Part shown: in pieces, positions 1 to 10,583 of the stretch | How the letters are laid out: every line of letters starts with the position of its first letter | Numbering within the stretch: position 1 is the stretch's first letter | Assembly (NCBI GenBank): GCA_013054445.1 | Contig: JAAMPI010000838.1 | Span: 1 to 24,667, forward strand | Direction: 5' to 3' | Source of the DNA: Cudoniella acicularis | Taxonomy: Eukaryota; Ascomycota; Leotiomycetes; Helotiales; Helotiaceae | DNA length: 24,667 bases | Translations under genes and position numbers: made by a program | The notes under the pieces: model-generated | Told to the model about the DNA's origin: nothing | Database searches by the model: none | The model's input: only the letters and a program-made list of their open reading frames with translations

Positions 1-358
1 CTTCTCTCTCATCCACCTCACCCTCGCTCAATTCGACTTCACCCTCCTCAACGTCGGCGTTCCGGTCCCCAACTCCGGCCCCCTCAAACAATGCAACGTC
101 TTCATGGGCGCCATGTGCAACACCGCCTCCTCCAACTTCCAAATCCCCGTTCCCACCGGCAGCAATCCAGCATGCGAAGATATCCCTTCCAATACCGAGA
201 CGATAATTTTTGAACTCGCTACGGGAAATTTAACGCTTACGTTTGATGGGCCGGGAATGGGGTTTAAGTTTGTGGAAGAGGCGGATGAACAGTGTTTTAA
301 GACATGTACGGTGCCCGTGAAGGGGAGTGGGTATTCGTGTAATGATAGTAATGAATAG
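1..358 (+). CDS. secreted cysteine-containing small protein, 3' part
   Basis: The reading frame that ends at TAG 356-358 is open back to the left edge (frame starting at base 2), so the gene is cut by the window. The first visible residues (FSLIHLTLAQFDF) look like the end of a signal peptide. The mature part follows, with cysteines in LKQC, AMC, PACED, EQC, KTC and YSC contexts, and no transmembrane segment. Codons in the first 180 bases are rich in C at the third position, as in an expressed fungal gene. The first in-frame Met (104-106) lies inside the conserved-looking region and is probably not the start. I do not recognise the family; size and cysteines fit a small secreted protein, possibly effector-like, but that is inference. 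Confidence 0.6.
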   Translation, partial: FSLIHLTLAQFDFTLLNVGVPVPNSGPLKQCNVFMGAMCNTASSNFQIPVPTGSNPACEDIPSNTETIIFELATGNLTLTFDGPGMGFKFVEEADEQCFKTCTVPVKGSGYSCNDSNE

Positions 359-682
359 AGGAGGGATGATGTGGGAGAAGGGAGGGCGGAGGATGAGCGC
401 GAGAATAATGTGGTGTTGATGTTTCTAGATCGCACGTTTAGGTTGGAAATCCGGATTAGAATTTCGAGCCTGCGAGCCTGCGAGGATGAAGGAAAATGGG
501 GCGCAGGTTGTTCCTCCACCACGTGATTGTCATTTTACTGAAGTGGAGTGATCCTTCAAAGCCTCGCTCAAACACAACAAACCGATATGATTCTATTAAT
601 TAAAAGACTTTATAACTGCAAAGTACTAGATTTTATAGAGCTTTTTTTTCCAGTCTATTTTACTAAATAAGTTATTTGCTCG

Positions 683-707
683 GCGGGGTCTTTAGCAAAG
701 TCCCCGC
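683..707. repeat. short imperfect palindrome, possible element terminus
   Basis: GCGGGG at 683-688 pairs with CCCCGC at 702-707, and CTTT at 690-693 pairs with AAAG at 697-700, around a short AGC loop and one T/T mismatch. It is a GC-rich island inside AT-rich sequence. It could be the end of a transposon, but I see no second copy at the other end of the tract. Confidence 0.4.
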
Positions 708-1099
708 TAAACCACTAAAATCGTAAAATCGCGCCGAATCATACTTTACCTATTATCTTCCAACAACTACAATTCAAGTAATAATAGCTTAAACAGCTAG
801 CTTTTAGTGTCAGTTCAATCGCCCGATCTCTGCTAATTATACTAATAACTTTTAGACTTCTAAATAACTTCCCGGGCACGCACCAAACCCCTCAAGTTAG
901 CGATATTATAACTCTCCACTTTAAGGAATCCGATACTATCGCGCAGAATATGATTACGATAGAAATTAACAGGGTATTCTTTAGATGGATTAGGAAGGTC
1001 GATATTCCTATTATATCACCTCTATTAATCAGTAACTCGGCGTTAGGTGGTGTTATTTAAACTCGAAAGAGCCATCCCTAGGTAAATAGTAGGGGGCCC

Positions 1100-2580
1100 T
1101 TAACTACTTTAGTATAGTGGATATATAATACAAGAAGGTATAGGAGGTCTTAAAATTAAAGATATATATCTAGCTATAGAAGCAGTTATCTCCTCTATAA
1201 TCGAGTATTTTATATTGTCACGGAGTTGGTTCACGTGACCTGTTCTACACGTGACGGAGCTAGTCATAAGCGAGGTTTCGGGCAGAGATTAAATACGTGG
1301 TTGCTTCGCCTTTCCCCTTCTTCCCTTCTTCGTCGATTATTCTAAGTAATAGAGCACTGTTTACTTTACGTCTGCTAGAGTGCTCTGTGACATATATAAT
1401 CGCTTTTCTAAGCTATCGATCTAATAATTAATACGCTCCTATGATATTTTACGCTATTCTTCCTCCCATGCCTAAATAATCTCATTATATGTCCTTAGAA
1501 TATGCTTTCTCTTAATCTGAGCCCTAGTATAGACCTAACAGTGCTCGATTAGATTAAGATCTAGTAATTAAGGTGCTAAGTAATTCGCAATATATTCAGA
1601 GGTAATAAAACCCTTCGTGTATACTTGCTTTTATACGCTCCTACGTTATCTACTACTAATTATATCCTTCTGTCATAATACCGAGTTGCTATCCGTAGGT
1701 CCTCCTTTACTTAAAGCTTGTCGATCTAAGGTTTAAGGCGTAGCTAGATATATTTATTAACAAGTCAAAACCAATCAATCCCTTACTTATCTCTATCCCT
1801 ACGACGGATCGTATAATTCTTTACATAGATTTTAAAGGAGGGAGAAACTCTACGGCGCTTACCTTTATGTTTTCTCTATAAATAATTAGTAATTATATAT
1901 TACTAGTATTATAAAACCTACGTCTTTCTCGGTCTCTTATATATCGAATTTAGCCCTTAGTTATAGTAGCTGTTCCTTATATAACTTATTAATTAGAACC
2001 TCTATTTCTTTCTTTTCCTTAAGAGTCTCTGCTTTAAAGACTCTATAAGGTCTAGGAGGTTCTCCCTACTTAATTATACTAATAAACTCTGTCTTAGAGT
2101 AGTCCTACATTTAAGTCTTTTGTTTAACGTCCAGGTATAGATACTCTTTAGGAGAGTGCTAGTAAGACTTCTTCCTATACTCAGATCTCTTATTTACCTC
2201 GTCGATAAACATATATTATTTAAAATCTATTATAAGAAGCTTGTTTACGAGTTAGTTACGTTTTTATATATATCTAGAGTTTAATTCGGGCTTTTTACTA
2301 CTAGGAAGGTAATATAAACGACGCTCATATATAACCCGCGTAAAAGTTATATCTAAATAGCCTAAGTCAAGGTCCTTAACCTATTAACAAGCTGTTTTAA
2401 CTCTTTTCTCATATGTTAAGATAACTTCTAAAACGATATTCTCTTTTTCTATGTCTATAAACTTCCTCTTCCTACCCTACTTACTACGAGTCTCCTATAT
2501 ATTATATATGTCTAATAATAGCCTATTATCTCGTTCGGCTCTCTCTTTAGCCTTTCTGATCATTCAGAGGACCCACTAGC
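1100..2580 (-). pseudogene. RIP-degraded Tc1/mariner transposase relic
   Basis: On the minus strand a mutated transposase can still be followed. The stretch 1535-1561 reads D-L-N-L-I-E-H-C-stop, matching the DLNPIEHCW signature around the third acidic residue of Tc1-like DDE transposases, with the Trp TGG changed to TAG. About 30 codons upstream, 1633-1650 reads D-N-V-G-A-Y, matching the second catalytic Asp motif (DNAGAH-like) with the His turned to Tyr. Further upstream near 2205, F-I-D-E-V may be the first Asp region. Many TAG and TAA codons and at least one frame change interrupt the frame. Downstream of the signature (1400-1530) the frame continues with several TAGs where Gln or Trp would be expected. 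Ends and terminal repeats were not resolved; the limits are approximate. Confidence 0.7.
1216..1392. mobile_element. solo LTR of a retrotransposon, 177 bp
   Basis: The segment starts TGTCAC and ends GTGACA, the canonical TG...CA inverted termini of an LTR. It is flanked on both sides by the same 5 bp, TATAT (1211-1215 and 1393-1397), as expected for an integrase target duplication. It is much less AT-rich than its surroundings and carries two CACGTGAC boxes (about 1231 and 1248). It interrupts the 3' part of the Tc1 transposase relic. No primer-binding site, polypurine tract or gag/pol follows it, so it is a solo LTR left by recombination. Its better base composition suggests it arrived after the surrounding element had been mutated. 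Confidence 0.82.
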
Positions 2581-2590
2581 GGTTCTTGTT

Positions 2591-3771
2591 ATGTTTTCGT
2601 CTAATGTCGTGATCGACTGTATTAGACATATAATCGCTCAACATTACGTAGGCGTTGAACCTCACCGGCGGCAGCTTAGACCCTGCAAATTGATCACCAA
2701 TAGTCACCGCGAAGCCACCGAGTTTTGGCTCTGGACCGGCACATGCAGTATACTTCCGCTCTTATCAGGTGGCGCAAAGTGCTCCATGCTACAGGTTATC
2801 TTGTACAGCCGGCGCTAACCCAATCTGCAATCTATGAGGGACGCGTCCCTCTTAGGCAATTCGCTGTATTTTTATCTAGCTGGAAGAATAGTGGTTCATT
2901 TAAGCTCCTGGCCGTCAAAGGGTTCAAGTCCAGAGAATGACATAAAACACTTAAATGTTATTAAATAACCATTAATTCGAAAAGACATTGAATTATCCAG
3001 AATAGCTAGAGCCATACGTGAGAATTCAGGATATCCTTTGTAGTAAAATCCTAGCAAGCTATGGCGATCAACTCTGAAAGTGTCATGTGGAGTTATCTAT
3101 GAAATATAGAAGTTAATGAGATTCGGTTTTCCCGATACATAGTATAAAGAGCGGTGAAGATTTCCTTTGGTGCGTACTATGAGCTTATTTCAAAAGTCTA
3201 GGACCTCCCACTCTCTTCAATCTCTACGGTATATATACACGGCATAAGTTTTTGAAGCATATCTACTCACACTTCTGGAATCTGGGAAATAATGAATGGA
3301 GATTATAATGCAGGCCTAATTGAAACTCCTACGGTATTTATAGACAGACAAGGGCGCGTAGAACCCGATACAGTGATAGGCACGGGTATCGGGATGAGCC
3401 CGTCACGGGTACCTATTCAACCGAAACCGAGTACCGGCCAATTCTTTTTGATAGGCCCGAAGCACCGGCACCTAACTCTGAGTACGCAATCGTTCAAAAA
3501 TAAAATAGGACGAAAGCAGAGTATCATTCAAATCGATTCCGTTGTTGGCTGAAGCAACTTTGAGTCAGGCGATCTCTTATCGGCTAGTGTCTTGCCAGTG
3601 TCTTTCGGCGTGCCAAATCCGGGACGCCGCCAGCCCCTGTAAGGATCCACAATAGCTCCCACAGCTCAATATTTATAAAGCTCACCTCAACCTCAATTGG
3701 GAAAAAAAATCAGAATCGTCAGCAGCAATCGAATGCGCAGCTAACATCTTAATTGCCTTCCCCTTTCAAAA
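2591..3771. other. intergenic, no gene recognised
   Basis: Composition becomes normal again after the AT-rich tract. Short open frames occur (for example 3292-3552, 86 codons), but they show no family signature, no splice structure and no signal sequence. The 3380-3470 part has GGTACC/CGGGTA-type quasi-repeats. The last 100 bases hold a run of eight A (3703-3710) and the CT-rich leader of the dienelactone hydrolase gene. Confidence 0.5.
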
Positions 3772-4742
3772 ATGTCCTGCCCAGATTGTTTCCGCGGCGG
3801 CATCACCACCAGCCACCCTACCGGTACCGAAACAACCATCCACGGTCTCCCAACCTACGTCGCTTCACCTGACGAAGGCGTCACCCCCAAAGGAATCATC
3901 GTGTTTATCACCGATGCTTTTGGCTGGAAATTTGTCAATAACAGAGTTTTATCCGATCATTATGCAAAGAAAGGGGGGTTTTTAGTTTATTGTCCTGATT
4001 TCATGGATGGTTCGTCCTCTCTCCCTCCCTTCCTTCTTCCACATTCGAACAAAATTTCCTTTTGAGGAACATACTAATCATTATTCAAACAGGCAAACCA
4101 CTAGACCCCCAAGTCCTAACACTCATGGACCAAATCTCCACCCCCTCATCCTGGCTCACAACCCTCTTTTACAAACCCTTCTGGATCATGCAAACCATGC
4201 TCCTCGCCATCCCCTGGAAATCCAAAGCCAGCATTCCCATCACCCGCCCTCGCGTCATTTCTTTCATCCAAGCCCTCCGCACCTCACTGCCACCTTTCTC
4301 GACCGATGATTTGAAAATCGGCGTAGCGGGGTTTTGTTGGGGTGGTAAGCATACTGTGCTGCTTGCGAAGGATGACCCATCTTCGCGTGTTTGTCGACAT
4401 GAATCGCAGAAGAATCATAAAATGGATCAGAGGTTGATAGATTGCGCTTTCACAGCTCATCCTTCTTACCTCGAAGTCCCCATCGACATCAACGCCATCA
4501 CCATTCCCATCAGCGTTGCCGTTGGTGACGAAGACATGGCTCTGAAAGCACCGCTTATCAGGCAGATGAAGGAGATTCTCGAAGCGAAAGAAGGACAGAA
4601 TCATGAGGTTCATATCATGCCGGGTGCGAAGCATGGGTTTGCAGTTCGGACGCATCCAGAGGATAAGCGTGAGATGGAATGCGCTGAGAAAGCGGAGGTG
4701 CAGGCTATTGAGTGGTTTACGAGGTGGTTTGTTCCCAAATGA
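3772..4742 (+). CDS. dienelactone hydrolase family protein
   Basis: Two exons, 3772-4009 and 4093-4742, give 295 residues. The 83-nt intron has a GTTCGT donor (not ideal), a TACTAATC branch point and a CAAACAG acceptor; the join makes D-G-K-P-L-D-P, keeping the family's PDFM-(N/D)-G block. The alpha/beta-hydrolase triad of dienelactone hydrolases is visible: nucleophile Cys161 in G-F-C-W-G-G, Asp225 in V-G-D-E-D, and His260 in K-H-G-F. The family hydrolyses dienelactones or related small esters, and several fungal members act in detoxification. No signal peptide, so cytosolic. Length is usual for fungal members (about 250-300). The start ATG has a good context (AAAATG) and begins the typical M-S-C-P-D-C-F-R-G N-terminus. 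Substrate is not predictable from sequence. Confidence 0.92.
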
Positions 4743-5258
4743 GATTTATCATTTGGGCGTCTCTGCCCAATGAAGAGTGGAGTTTCTCAGACTGGATTGC
4801 CAGTTGAAGGATACTTGAGCGGATTAATTTCAAGATGGGAAGTAGTATTTATAGAAATAGAATTGCGGAATGCTCTTCTTTGTATTCAGGAAGCTCATTA
4901 CTACCGTCTAGATTGACAAGAGTCGGTTTGCGCGATGCTCAATCTCTACGATACTCGTTCATCTCCTAGAAGCTCTAAAAATCGTTTAAAAACCACCTCT
5001 GATTGCGAGATTGAAGCGAACCATCATTTGAACTTCTATGGATTTTTTAAGAGAGCAATTCAATAAATCCTAGTGAACTATATAGACACCAGAGCAGATT
5101 CACAAGCAGGATATCTGAGGTTGTGAGAATTTGCTAATTAGAGTCATAAATTCGTAAAACTATCTAATGGTATCTCTCTATCTATTTGTATTCCTTCAAA
5201 CTCCCAGCTTGGTATAATACCTCTAAACACCAAACATTACCAATAAGATAAACAAAAC
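4743..5258. other. intergenic between convergent genes
   Basis: AT-rich shared 3' region of the dienelactone hydrolase (+) and GH76 (-) genes. I see no open frame with support, no structured RNA and no repeat. Both polyadenylation regions must lie here. Confidence 0.5.
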
Positions 5259-6478
5259 TCATATTGTCGCACAAGCCGCACCAACAATAACATCCAACGC
5301 CGAACTCTGCGTCTCAACTGTCACAGTCGCATCTGGCCCACTCCAGTCTAATCCCAACTGATTATTCGCCTGATCATTCGCCCAAATCGAGTTCGCATTC
5401 GCCGTCAAAAAATTAAGATAAAGTGCTTTGGTGTCGTCTGGAAGCACATCTGCTCTCGAATAGAGGAATTGGATATTGCGGCCGAAAATGCCCTTGAATT
5501 GCTGCTCATCACTATCACAGGCATTGGGCTCGCATAATTCGTGGAGAACACCATTTGCGTCCGTCAGAGCGGCGATGGCGGCCGTGGCGATGGTGTTCGC
5601 GAGGACGTTGTAGGAGTCGTCTCCAGTCGACCATGTCATTTCTGCGAGTCCAGAGAGGATAATTCCCTGGTTGTAGGAGAAGACCACGTTTGCATCGTTT
5701 TGACATGTCTGGAGATTAAGACCGTTGTTGATGGTGTTGTTGGAGTTGATGAGTCCAGAAGCGAGGAACCAATCGTGGGCTTTCTTCGCCTCAGCCAAGT
5801 AGTAGCCGTTTGAAGGGGTCAAGGGGCTACGATTCGCGAGTTTGGCTGCCGTGGTAAGGTAGAGCTCGTTTTCAACGGCCCCATTTTGAGTGTGTGCTTT
5901 GTCCCACCTAATTGATAGTTAGCCACGTGACATGAGATGAAAAGGGGGAAGGCTTACCAGAGACCACCGCATGTCGCAGTTCCCCAAACCGATTTTGCAT
6001 CCTCAAATATGGAAGCAGCCATATCGAGGTATGTAGAATTTTGTGTGACATCAAAGACTTTGATCCATGCAAGCGCCCACCACAGCTCGTCGTCATAATA
6101 TCCATTGATGAATCCTGGAAATCCACCTCCGCCAGGCGCATTCGCGAGTGTCGTGGGAAACACTGAATTGGTAGTCGGTTCTGCTTGGGAAGGAAAGTAA
6201 TCCTGAAAGTCGGCAAGCATAGTAATAACATTGGCACTGTTCCACCACGCATTGCTGTACAGACCAGTCGAGGCGGAATACCAGGTTTGCATTTGGTTTA
6301 TACCTGCAACGGCGTAGTCGACATAATCTGTAGGAGTCGCTCGACGATTTAACCGCCTCGATAATTGTTGGGAACTGGAGGGATTTGAAGCTTCTGGTGA
6401 TGGATGTGGAAGAGCTTGAGATATACTGATTAACGTAAATATGATGGCCAAAGCTCGAGCTGGGGTAGAGAGTATCAT
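5259..6478 (-). CDS. secreted GH76 alpha-1,6-mannanase
   Basis: Two exons on the minus strand, 6478-5958 and 5907-5259, joined across a 50-nt intron (GTAAGC donor, GGCTAAC branch, ATTAG acceptor), give 389 residues. The join restores C-G-G-L-W-W-D-K. Residues 1-22 are a signal peptide (hydrophobic AIIFTLISISQA). Asn-Ser and Arg-Arg rich sequence follows to about 48, with a possible Kex2-type site at RR-A. The GH76 fold covers about 50-389. The catalytic Asp pair is seen as D129-D130 in G-Y-Y-D-D-E-L-W-W-A-L. GH76 enzymes cut alpha-1,6-mannan backbones; fungal members remodel wall glycoproteins (DFG5/DCW1-like) or degrade mannan. There is no clear Ser/Thr stalk or hydrophobic GPI tail at the C-terminus, so a soluble secreted enzyme is more likely than a GPI-anchored one. 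It is convergent with the dienelactone hydrolase gene. Confidence 0.92.
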
Positions 6479-7758
6479 TATGGAATGATTATGTGCAAAA
6501 TTATGTTTGTCTTTCTGGATGAGAAGGATAGCTCAAACTTCTTTCGTTTTGAAAAGGGGATACCCTCATGTTTATGTATGAAAGCTGACATGGCTGGTTG
6601 CCCCATCATTTCTATGCCGTTACCCTTTCTCATCAGCTGGGAAATAATCCTGTTGACATGGAGTTGACGTGTGGATCTCCTTGGACCCCGATATGAAAGT
6701 TTTAATTGGCTGACTTTTACCAAAGGAGATTCGTTTCGCACTGCCAAAAAGCACCGAGTGCTCAAGCGAGCCGCCCTGCCCTGACATCGCCAGCGAGCCT
6801 CCGCTATTCAGGGGTCGGATGCATGAGGATTCATCTCACTGCTGGACACATCAGGGTGACGTTCTCCTTGGAGGCCCCTTATTGGGCAATCTGGGGCTTC
6901 TTTGCTTAAGAACAGGCATCCTTAATCTTCGGGATAGACCCGAAAAGACAAACTCGGGAGATCACGTCTGATCGACGTGTTCCTGCGCAAGCATCACACC
7001 GGCATTTCAACACCACATCCAAGGAAATGTCAACGTCCAGCTGTTTGTCGAGCTACGATAACCCTGCTTGTGCGCGAGCTGTCAGCGCTGATAAGTCTTG
7101 AATTTCCGCTGAAAATGCCTTGTTTTCGCCTTTGAGATGAACGTAGTCCGTACGTGGTACCATAGGAAATACGCCTCCACCTATAATGTCAAGTATTAAG
7201 CATCGCCACGTTACCTTGGACAACCTGAAACGTCGACAGGAACCCCCCATGGAATTTTCCAGGTCTTGATTGACACTGCTCGTAAGTCGGGCATCGAAAC
7301 TTGATGTCTTCTGACGATGTTGAGATTGTTTGGATAATTGCGAGAAAGTTTGTCGTATGATTCGAGTAATTGTAAAAGTTTGTGAAAGATTAATTGACGT
7401 TCAGATTGATAAGTTTGCTAAAATCGGGTGGCTACAGTGCCGGCTCGCCTAAAAATGGTGGCTGGGGATTGGAAACACCCCCACTACAGAGTACGGGGGT
7501 ACCAACGCCCTTCACCTATCGTTATTGTCCTCACCACCTCCCTTTTGTCCCCGATCACGAACGTGCATTTACGGAGTACCGAGGGACATTGAGGCTGGTT
7601 CTTCTATCTTTTCGTGTACGGAGTAGAAGATTTATGTCCATCGTTCCTCAAGCTTGCTACGCACCACCATACCGGCACCTCGCCACGCCCGAAAATCCTT
7701 CGCTCATCCATAGTGGGATTAGTTTGACTCATCTTTTGACATTTCGAGGATTTTAAAT
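6479..7758. promoter_or_regulatory. divergent promoter region GH76 / P5CR
   Basis: This 1.28-kb gap separates the starts of the GH76 gene (-) and the pyrroline-5-carboxylate reductase gene (+), so it must hold both promoters. Two copies of TACGGAGTA lie at 7570-7578 and 7617-7625, on the reductase side. Several open frames (such as 7394-7756) cover it, but none shows family features; they are treated as chance. Confidence 0.5.
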
Positions 7759-8710
7759 ATGTCAACAGACGGGCAAAAACGTTCCAATGGAGGGATGACA
7801 ATGTCAATTATCGGCTGTGGTATGTTTTCTATCAACTAAAGTAGTGTAAATCCGCCCCTCACTAATCACGACAGGAACCATGGGGTCAGCCATTTTGCAA
7901 GGGGTCCTCTCCGCCTCCTCCAGGTCAGAGGCAGCAGAAGAGGAGCCAAAAATTGCGCATTTCATCGCAACGGTTCAAAGTTCTTCCTCAGCAGAAAAAC
8001 TGCGCACTCGCTTTTCTTCTTGTCTAAGCCGACTGGAAGTGATCGAGAAAGACAATGTGGGCGCAATGCAAAGGGCTGATATAATCCTGCTAGCTTGCAA
8101 ACCCTACATGGCCCAGACTGTTCTCGCAGCCCCAGGTGTAAGAGAAGCACTTGAGGGGAAATTAGTCATCAGCGTGCTTGTTGGCTCGCCAGTGGAGAAA
8201 CTGGAAGGCTTCATTTTCCATCCCGGGAGGACCCTTGGTGAGCACATCTACATAAAGAGGGCGATGCTCAACATTGCCGCTGAGTTTGGAGAATCGATGA
8301 CTGTTATCGAAACGTCTCCCATGCCGGCGGAGTTTGAAGAAATTTCCAATTGGATCTTCTCGCAAGTGGGGGAGATTGCGCCTGTTGCCCCAGATCTCTT
8401 CGATATTGGCGGGGTGCTGGCCGGTCCTTCAAGCGCGTTTCTCTCAGTCGCCCTCGATGGCATGCTGGATGGTGCTGTGAAGGAAGGACTGAAGAGAGCC
8501 GATGCCAAGAAGATTTTAACTCAATCTTTGCTTTCACTCGCGAAATTGCTGGAAATGGGTGAGCATCCTGCTGTCTTGCGCGAAAGATATTCGAGTCCAA
8601 GAGGAACGACAATCGAAGGACTGCAGTCATTGGAGGAAGACCGGGTGAGATATGCTTTCAGTAAAGCTGTTATTGCGAGCTCGAAAAGGAGTCAAGAAAT
8701 TGGGAAATAG
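7759..8710 (+). CDS. pyrroline-5-carboxylate reductase homologue
   Basis: Two exons, 7759-7819 and 7875-8710, around a 55-nt intron (GTATGT donor, CACTAATC branch, GACAG acceptor) give 298 residues. The join builds the NAD(P)-binding loop I-I-G-C-G-T-M-G-S-A at about 17-26, which strongly supports the model; the short first exon is easily missed. The C-terminal dimerisation domain has the P5CR pattern: D-G-M-L-D-G-A-V at about 215, H-P-x-x-L-R-E at about 251, and S-S-P-R-G-T-T-I-E-G-L near 260. The family reduces pyrroline-5-carboxylate to proline with NAD(P)H. Odd points: AMPN is replaced by AMLN (about 151), the usual G-S-(S/G)-P-A-F by G-P-S-S-A-F (about 204), and SSPGGTT by SSPRGTT. This suggests a diverged paralogue whose substrate may not be P5C. 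Cytosolic; no targeting signal is seen. Confidence 0.9.
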
Positions 8711-9932
8711 TAGACAGAAATGCGGAAGTTCGGTCATGACTTTTGAGTTTCACTTCAGGTTCCTTTGTTCCTTTTAGCCTTTAATCTGGGACAGATCTAG
8801 ATGGCTGGGACACAGGAAAAAGGCAGTTTAATAGTGCATGGTCACCGATCAATTGTTTCTAAGAAGCTTCCCGGGCCCTCCTGAACTACGAAGTCAAGAG
8901 ATGCGCACATATTTTGGACTTGTTTCCCGGCGGTGCATGTGCTGATTTAATGCCATTATTTCCAATGGCTCCCGAAGAAGAAATGTTGCCCAAAGTCTTT
9001 GGATTTTATTACAACTTATTCCGACGACTGCAGCAAGTGCTGTGCAGGCCCAAAGTATCCTCACGGGGCTTCTGAGAACTGTATGCACATACTGTAAGGC
9101 CCACAAAATTGAGAAGTTTCGATTTCTTTGGTAGTGCTAGCGGATTATCATTTTATGATCGAGGGGACAGACAAAGCACCCCTGACGTTTCTAGGAGAGA
9201 ATATTCCAAAGTACATTGAGAATGGAGGTAGATTCCTCTCCGTAAGTGGTTCCCGTTCGTTCCATTTATATCAAAGTCCAGTACCAACTTCAAAGGGATT
9301 CCTTTCTCTAATTAGCTACTAAGCCTCCCATAAAATTAAGCCTCTTAAGATCCTCATAAGCGCATAAATCCCATTGGCGGTGAGGCCGCTGAATTCAGGT
9401 TGCGAGATATTCCTTCGCAGGAATTTTACGTCAAAGTCGCCTTATCGACTGCCAGTGTCTCAGCGTCTTCTTTGCCATTTTTTCACTCATCAATGAAATA
9501 TTTCAACTTCAAACTATTTTTGCAATACTGTCACTGCTTCGAAGCATTCTGATTCAATTTGATAAAATCTTTCGTTTCTACAGGTTTTCCTTGGAGGCTG
9601 AAGTGTCTTCCCAACTCCCAAATCGGCAACCTGTCAACGCCCCAGGCGGAGCACCAGGCTGCAGGATTTCATTAATGCAACAAACACAAAACATCTATTT
9701 TATTCGTTGGTTGACAAAAATTGGCCTGGGCGCAGACACCAATTCATTCTCAAAATCCAGAGTCTGTAATACCTTCTTCCTCATTTCACCTCCACAAATA
9801 TGAAGTCTAGAGAATCATCCCATCCGCCCCCCACTTAATTTTCACTTCATGTTTGCTTGGTTGTTGTTTTCTTCTGTTCACGCTTATTTTATTTTTTATG
9901 AAAACTAAACGGCCGATCTTTCTTTTCATCAA
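8711..9932. other. intergenic, no gene recognised
   Basis: About 1.2 kb with only short open frames lacking support. The last 150 bases are T-rich pyrimidine sequence that fits a promoter and leader for the secreted protein gene starting at 9933. No repeat or RNA gene was recognised. Confidence 0.5.
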
Positions 9933-10583
9933 ATGACCAATTTCTACCTCTGCATCATACTCCTCGCAGCCGCCATATATGCATCCCCACTACCATCGTC
10001 GCGAACGCGCACAATATCCGCGCGGTCACCGGGAGCGACATCCCAAACTTTTGTACCATTCTCCGTCCCGGCTGAAGGCGTTCTCAACTGCAAACCCGAG
10101 CATGATGCCGGCGATACAAATTATTATTTCAACGGTCCAGGTGCCCTCCTAGTGATATCAAACTTCTGCCAATCGCTCGTCGCAGACAAGATAATTATGG
10201 GGAAAGGAGGGACTGCTTATCAAGATAGTTTAGGTTACACGGATGGAAAAGGGCAAGGACTTGACTTGACCGTGGTTTGGACGATGGGTGGGGATTGCCC
10301 CAGTGTAGACTTTTCTGGGGAGGGAATGTTGGAAACTTGTGAGACAAATTTCAAGAAAACAATTGATGAGTGTGAGTCAATGCCTTGATAATAGGCCGAA
10401 ATGTAAAGATGGAAATAGTACTAATCTTGTCCATAGGTGATACGACAACGAGTGGTGGGTGGAAACAAGGCGGTGGGTTTACCCAGGGATGCATCGTAAG
10501 TCTTCATAATGCGCATTCCTAGGAGCTCTTGCTAATGTCTGGCTTGATAGATATGGGCCGTAGGTCGACTTGGTCAACCTTGA
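9933..10583 (+). CDS. small secreted six-cysteine protein
   Basis: Three exons: 9933-10371, 10437-10495 and 10551-10583, total 176 residues. Intron 1 has a GTGAGT donor, a TACTAATC branch and a CATAG acceptor. Intron 2 has a GTAAGT donor, a GCTAATG branch and a GATAG acceptor. Phases agree at both joins. Residues 1-18 are a signal peptide (LCIILLAAAIYA). A basic stretch RTRTISAR follows, then the mature domain with six cysteines at 53, 79, 122, 136, 147 and 165, enough for three disulfides. The last two exons add D-T-T-T-S-G-G-W-K-Q-G-G-G-F and Q-G-C-I-I-W-A-V. This C-x(n)-C-x-x-W ending resembles fungal secreted proteins of unknown function. No enzyme motif is seen; an effector or surface role is inference. 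Without splicing the frame stops at 10388, losing the last cysteine. Confidence 0.8.

Larger units (their letters stand above)
560..2590. repeat. AT-rich, RIP-like decayed transposon tract
   Basis: Base composition drops sharply to AT- and TpA-rich sequence (runs such as tatatatctagc) and returns to normal near 2590. No intact gene is present. The part from about 1100 to 2580 carries a dead Tc1/mariner transposase on the minus strand, and 1216-1392 is an inserted solo LTR; both are listed separately. The stop codons in the relic are of the kind made by C-to-T changes (TGG and CAG to TAG), which fits repeat-induced point mutation. The 560-1080 part holds a hairpin at 683-707 but no recognisable protein. 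Confidence 0.75.

Noticed and set aside
788..1057. 90-codon open frame on the plus strand in the AT-rich tract
   Set aside because: No recognisable protein features; it lies in decayed repeat sequence and has no credible start.
2870..2945. tRNA-like B box (GGTTCAAGTCC) with a loose A-box match upstream
   Set aside because: The T-arm does not pair beyond two base pairs and no acceptor stem or anticodon arm could be folded, so no tRNA is called.
3292..3552. 86-codon open frame before the dienelactone hydrolase gene
   Set aside because: No domain, signal peptide or splice context; local quasi-repeats explain its composition.
7394..7756. 120-codon plus-strand frame
   Set aside because: It fills the P5CR promoter, ends just before the real start, and shows no family pattern.
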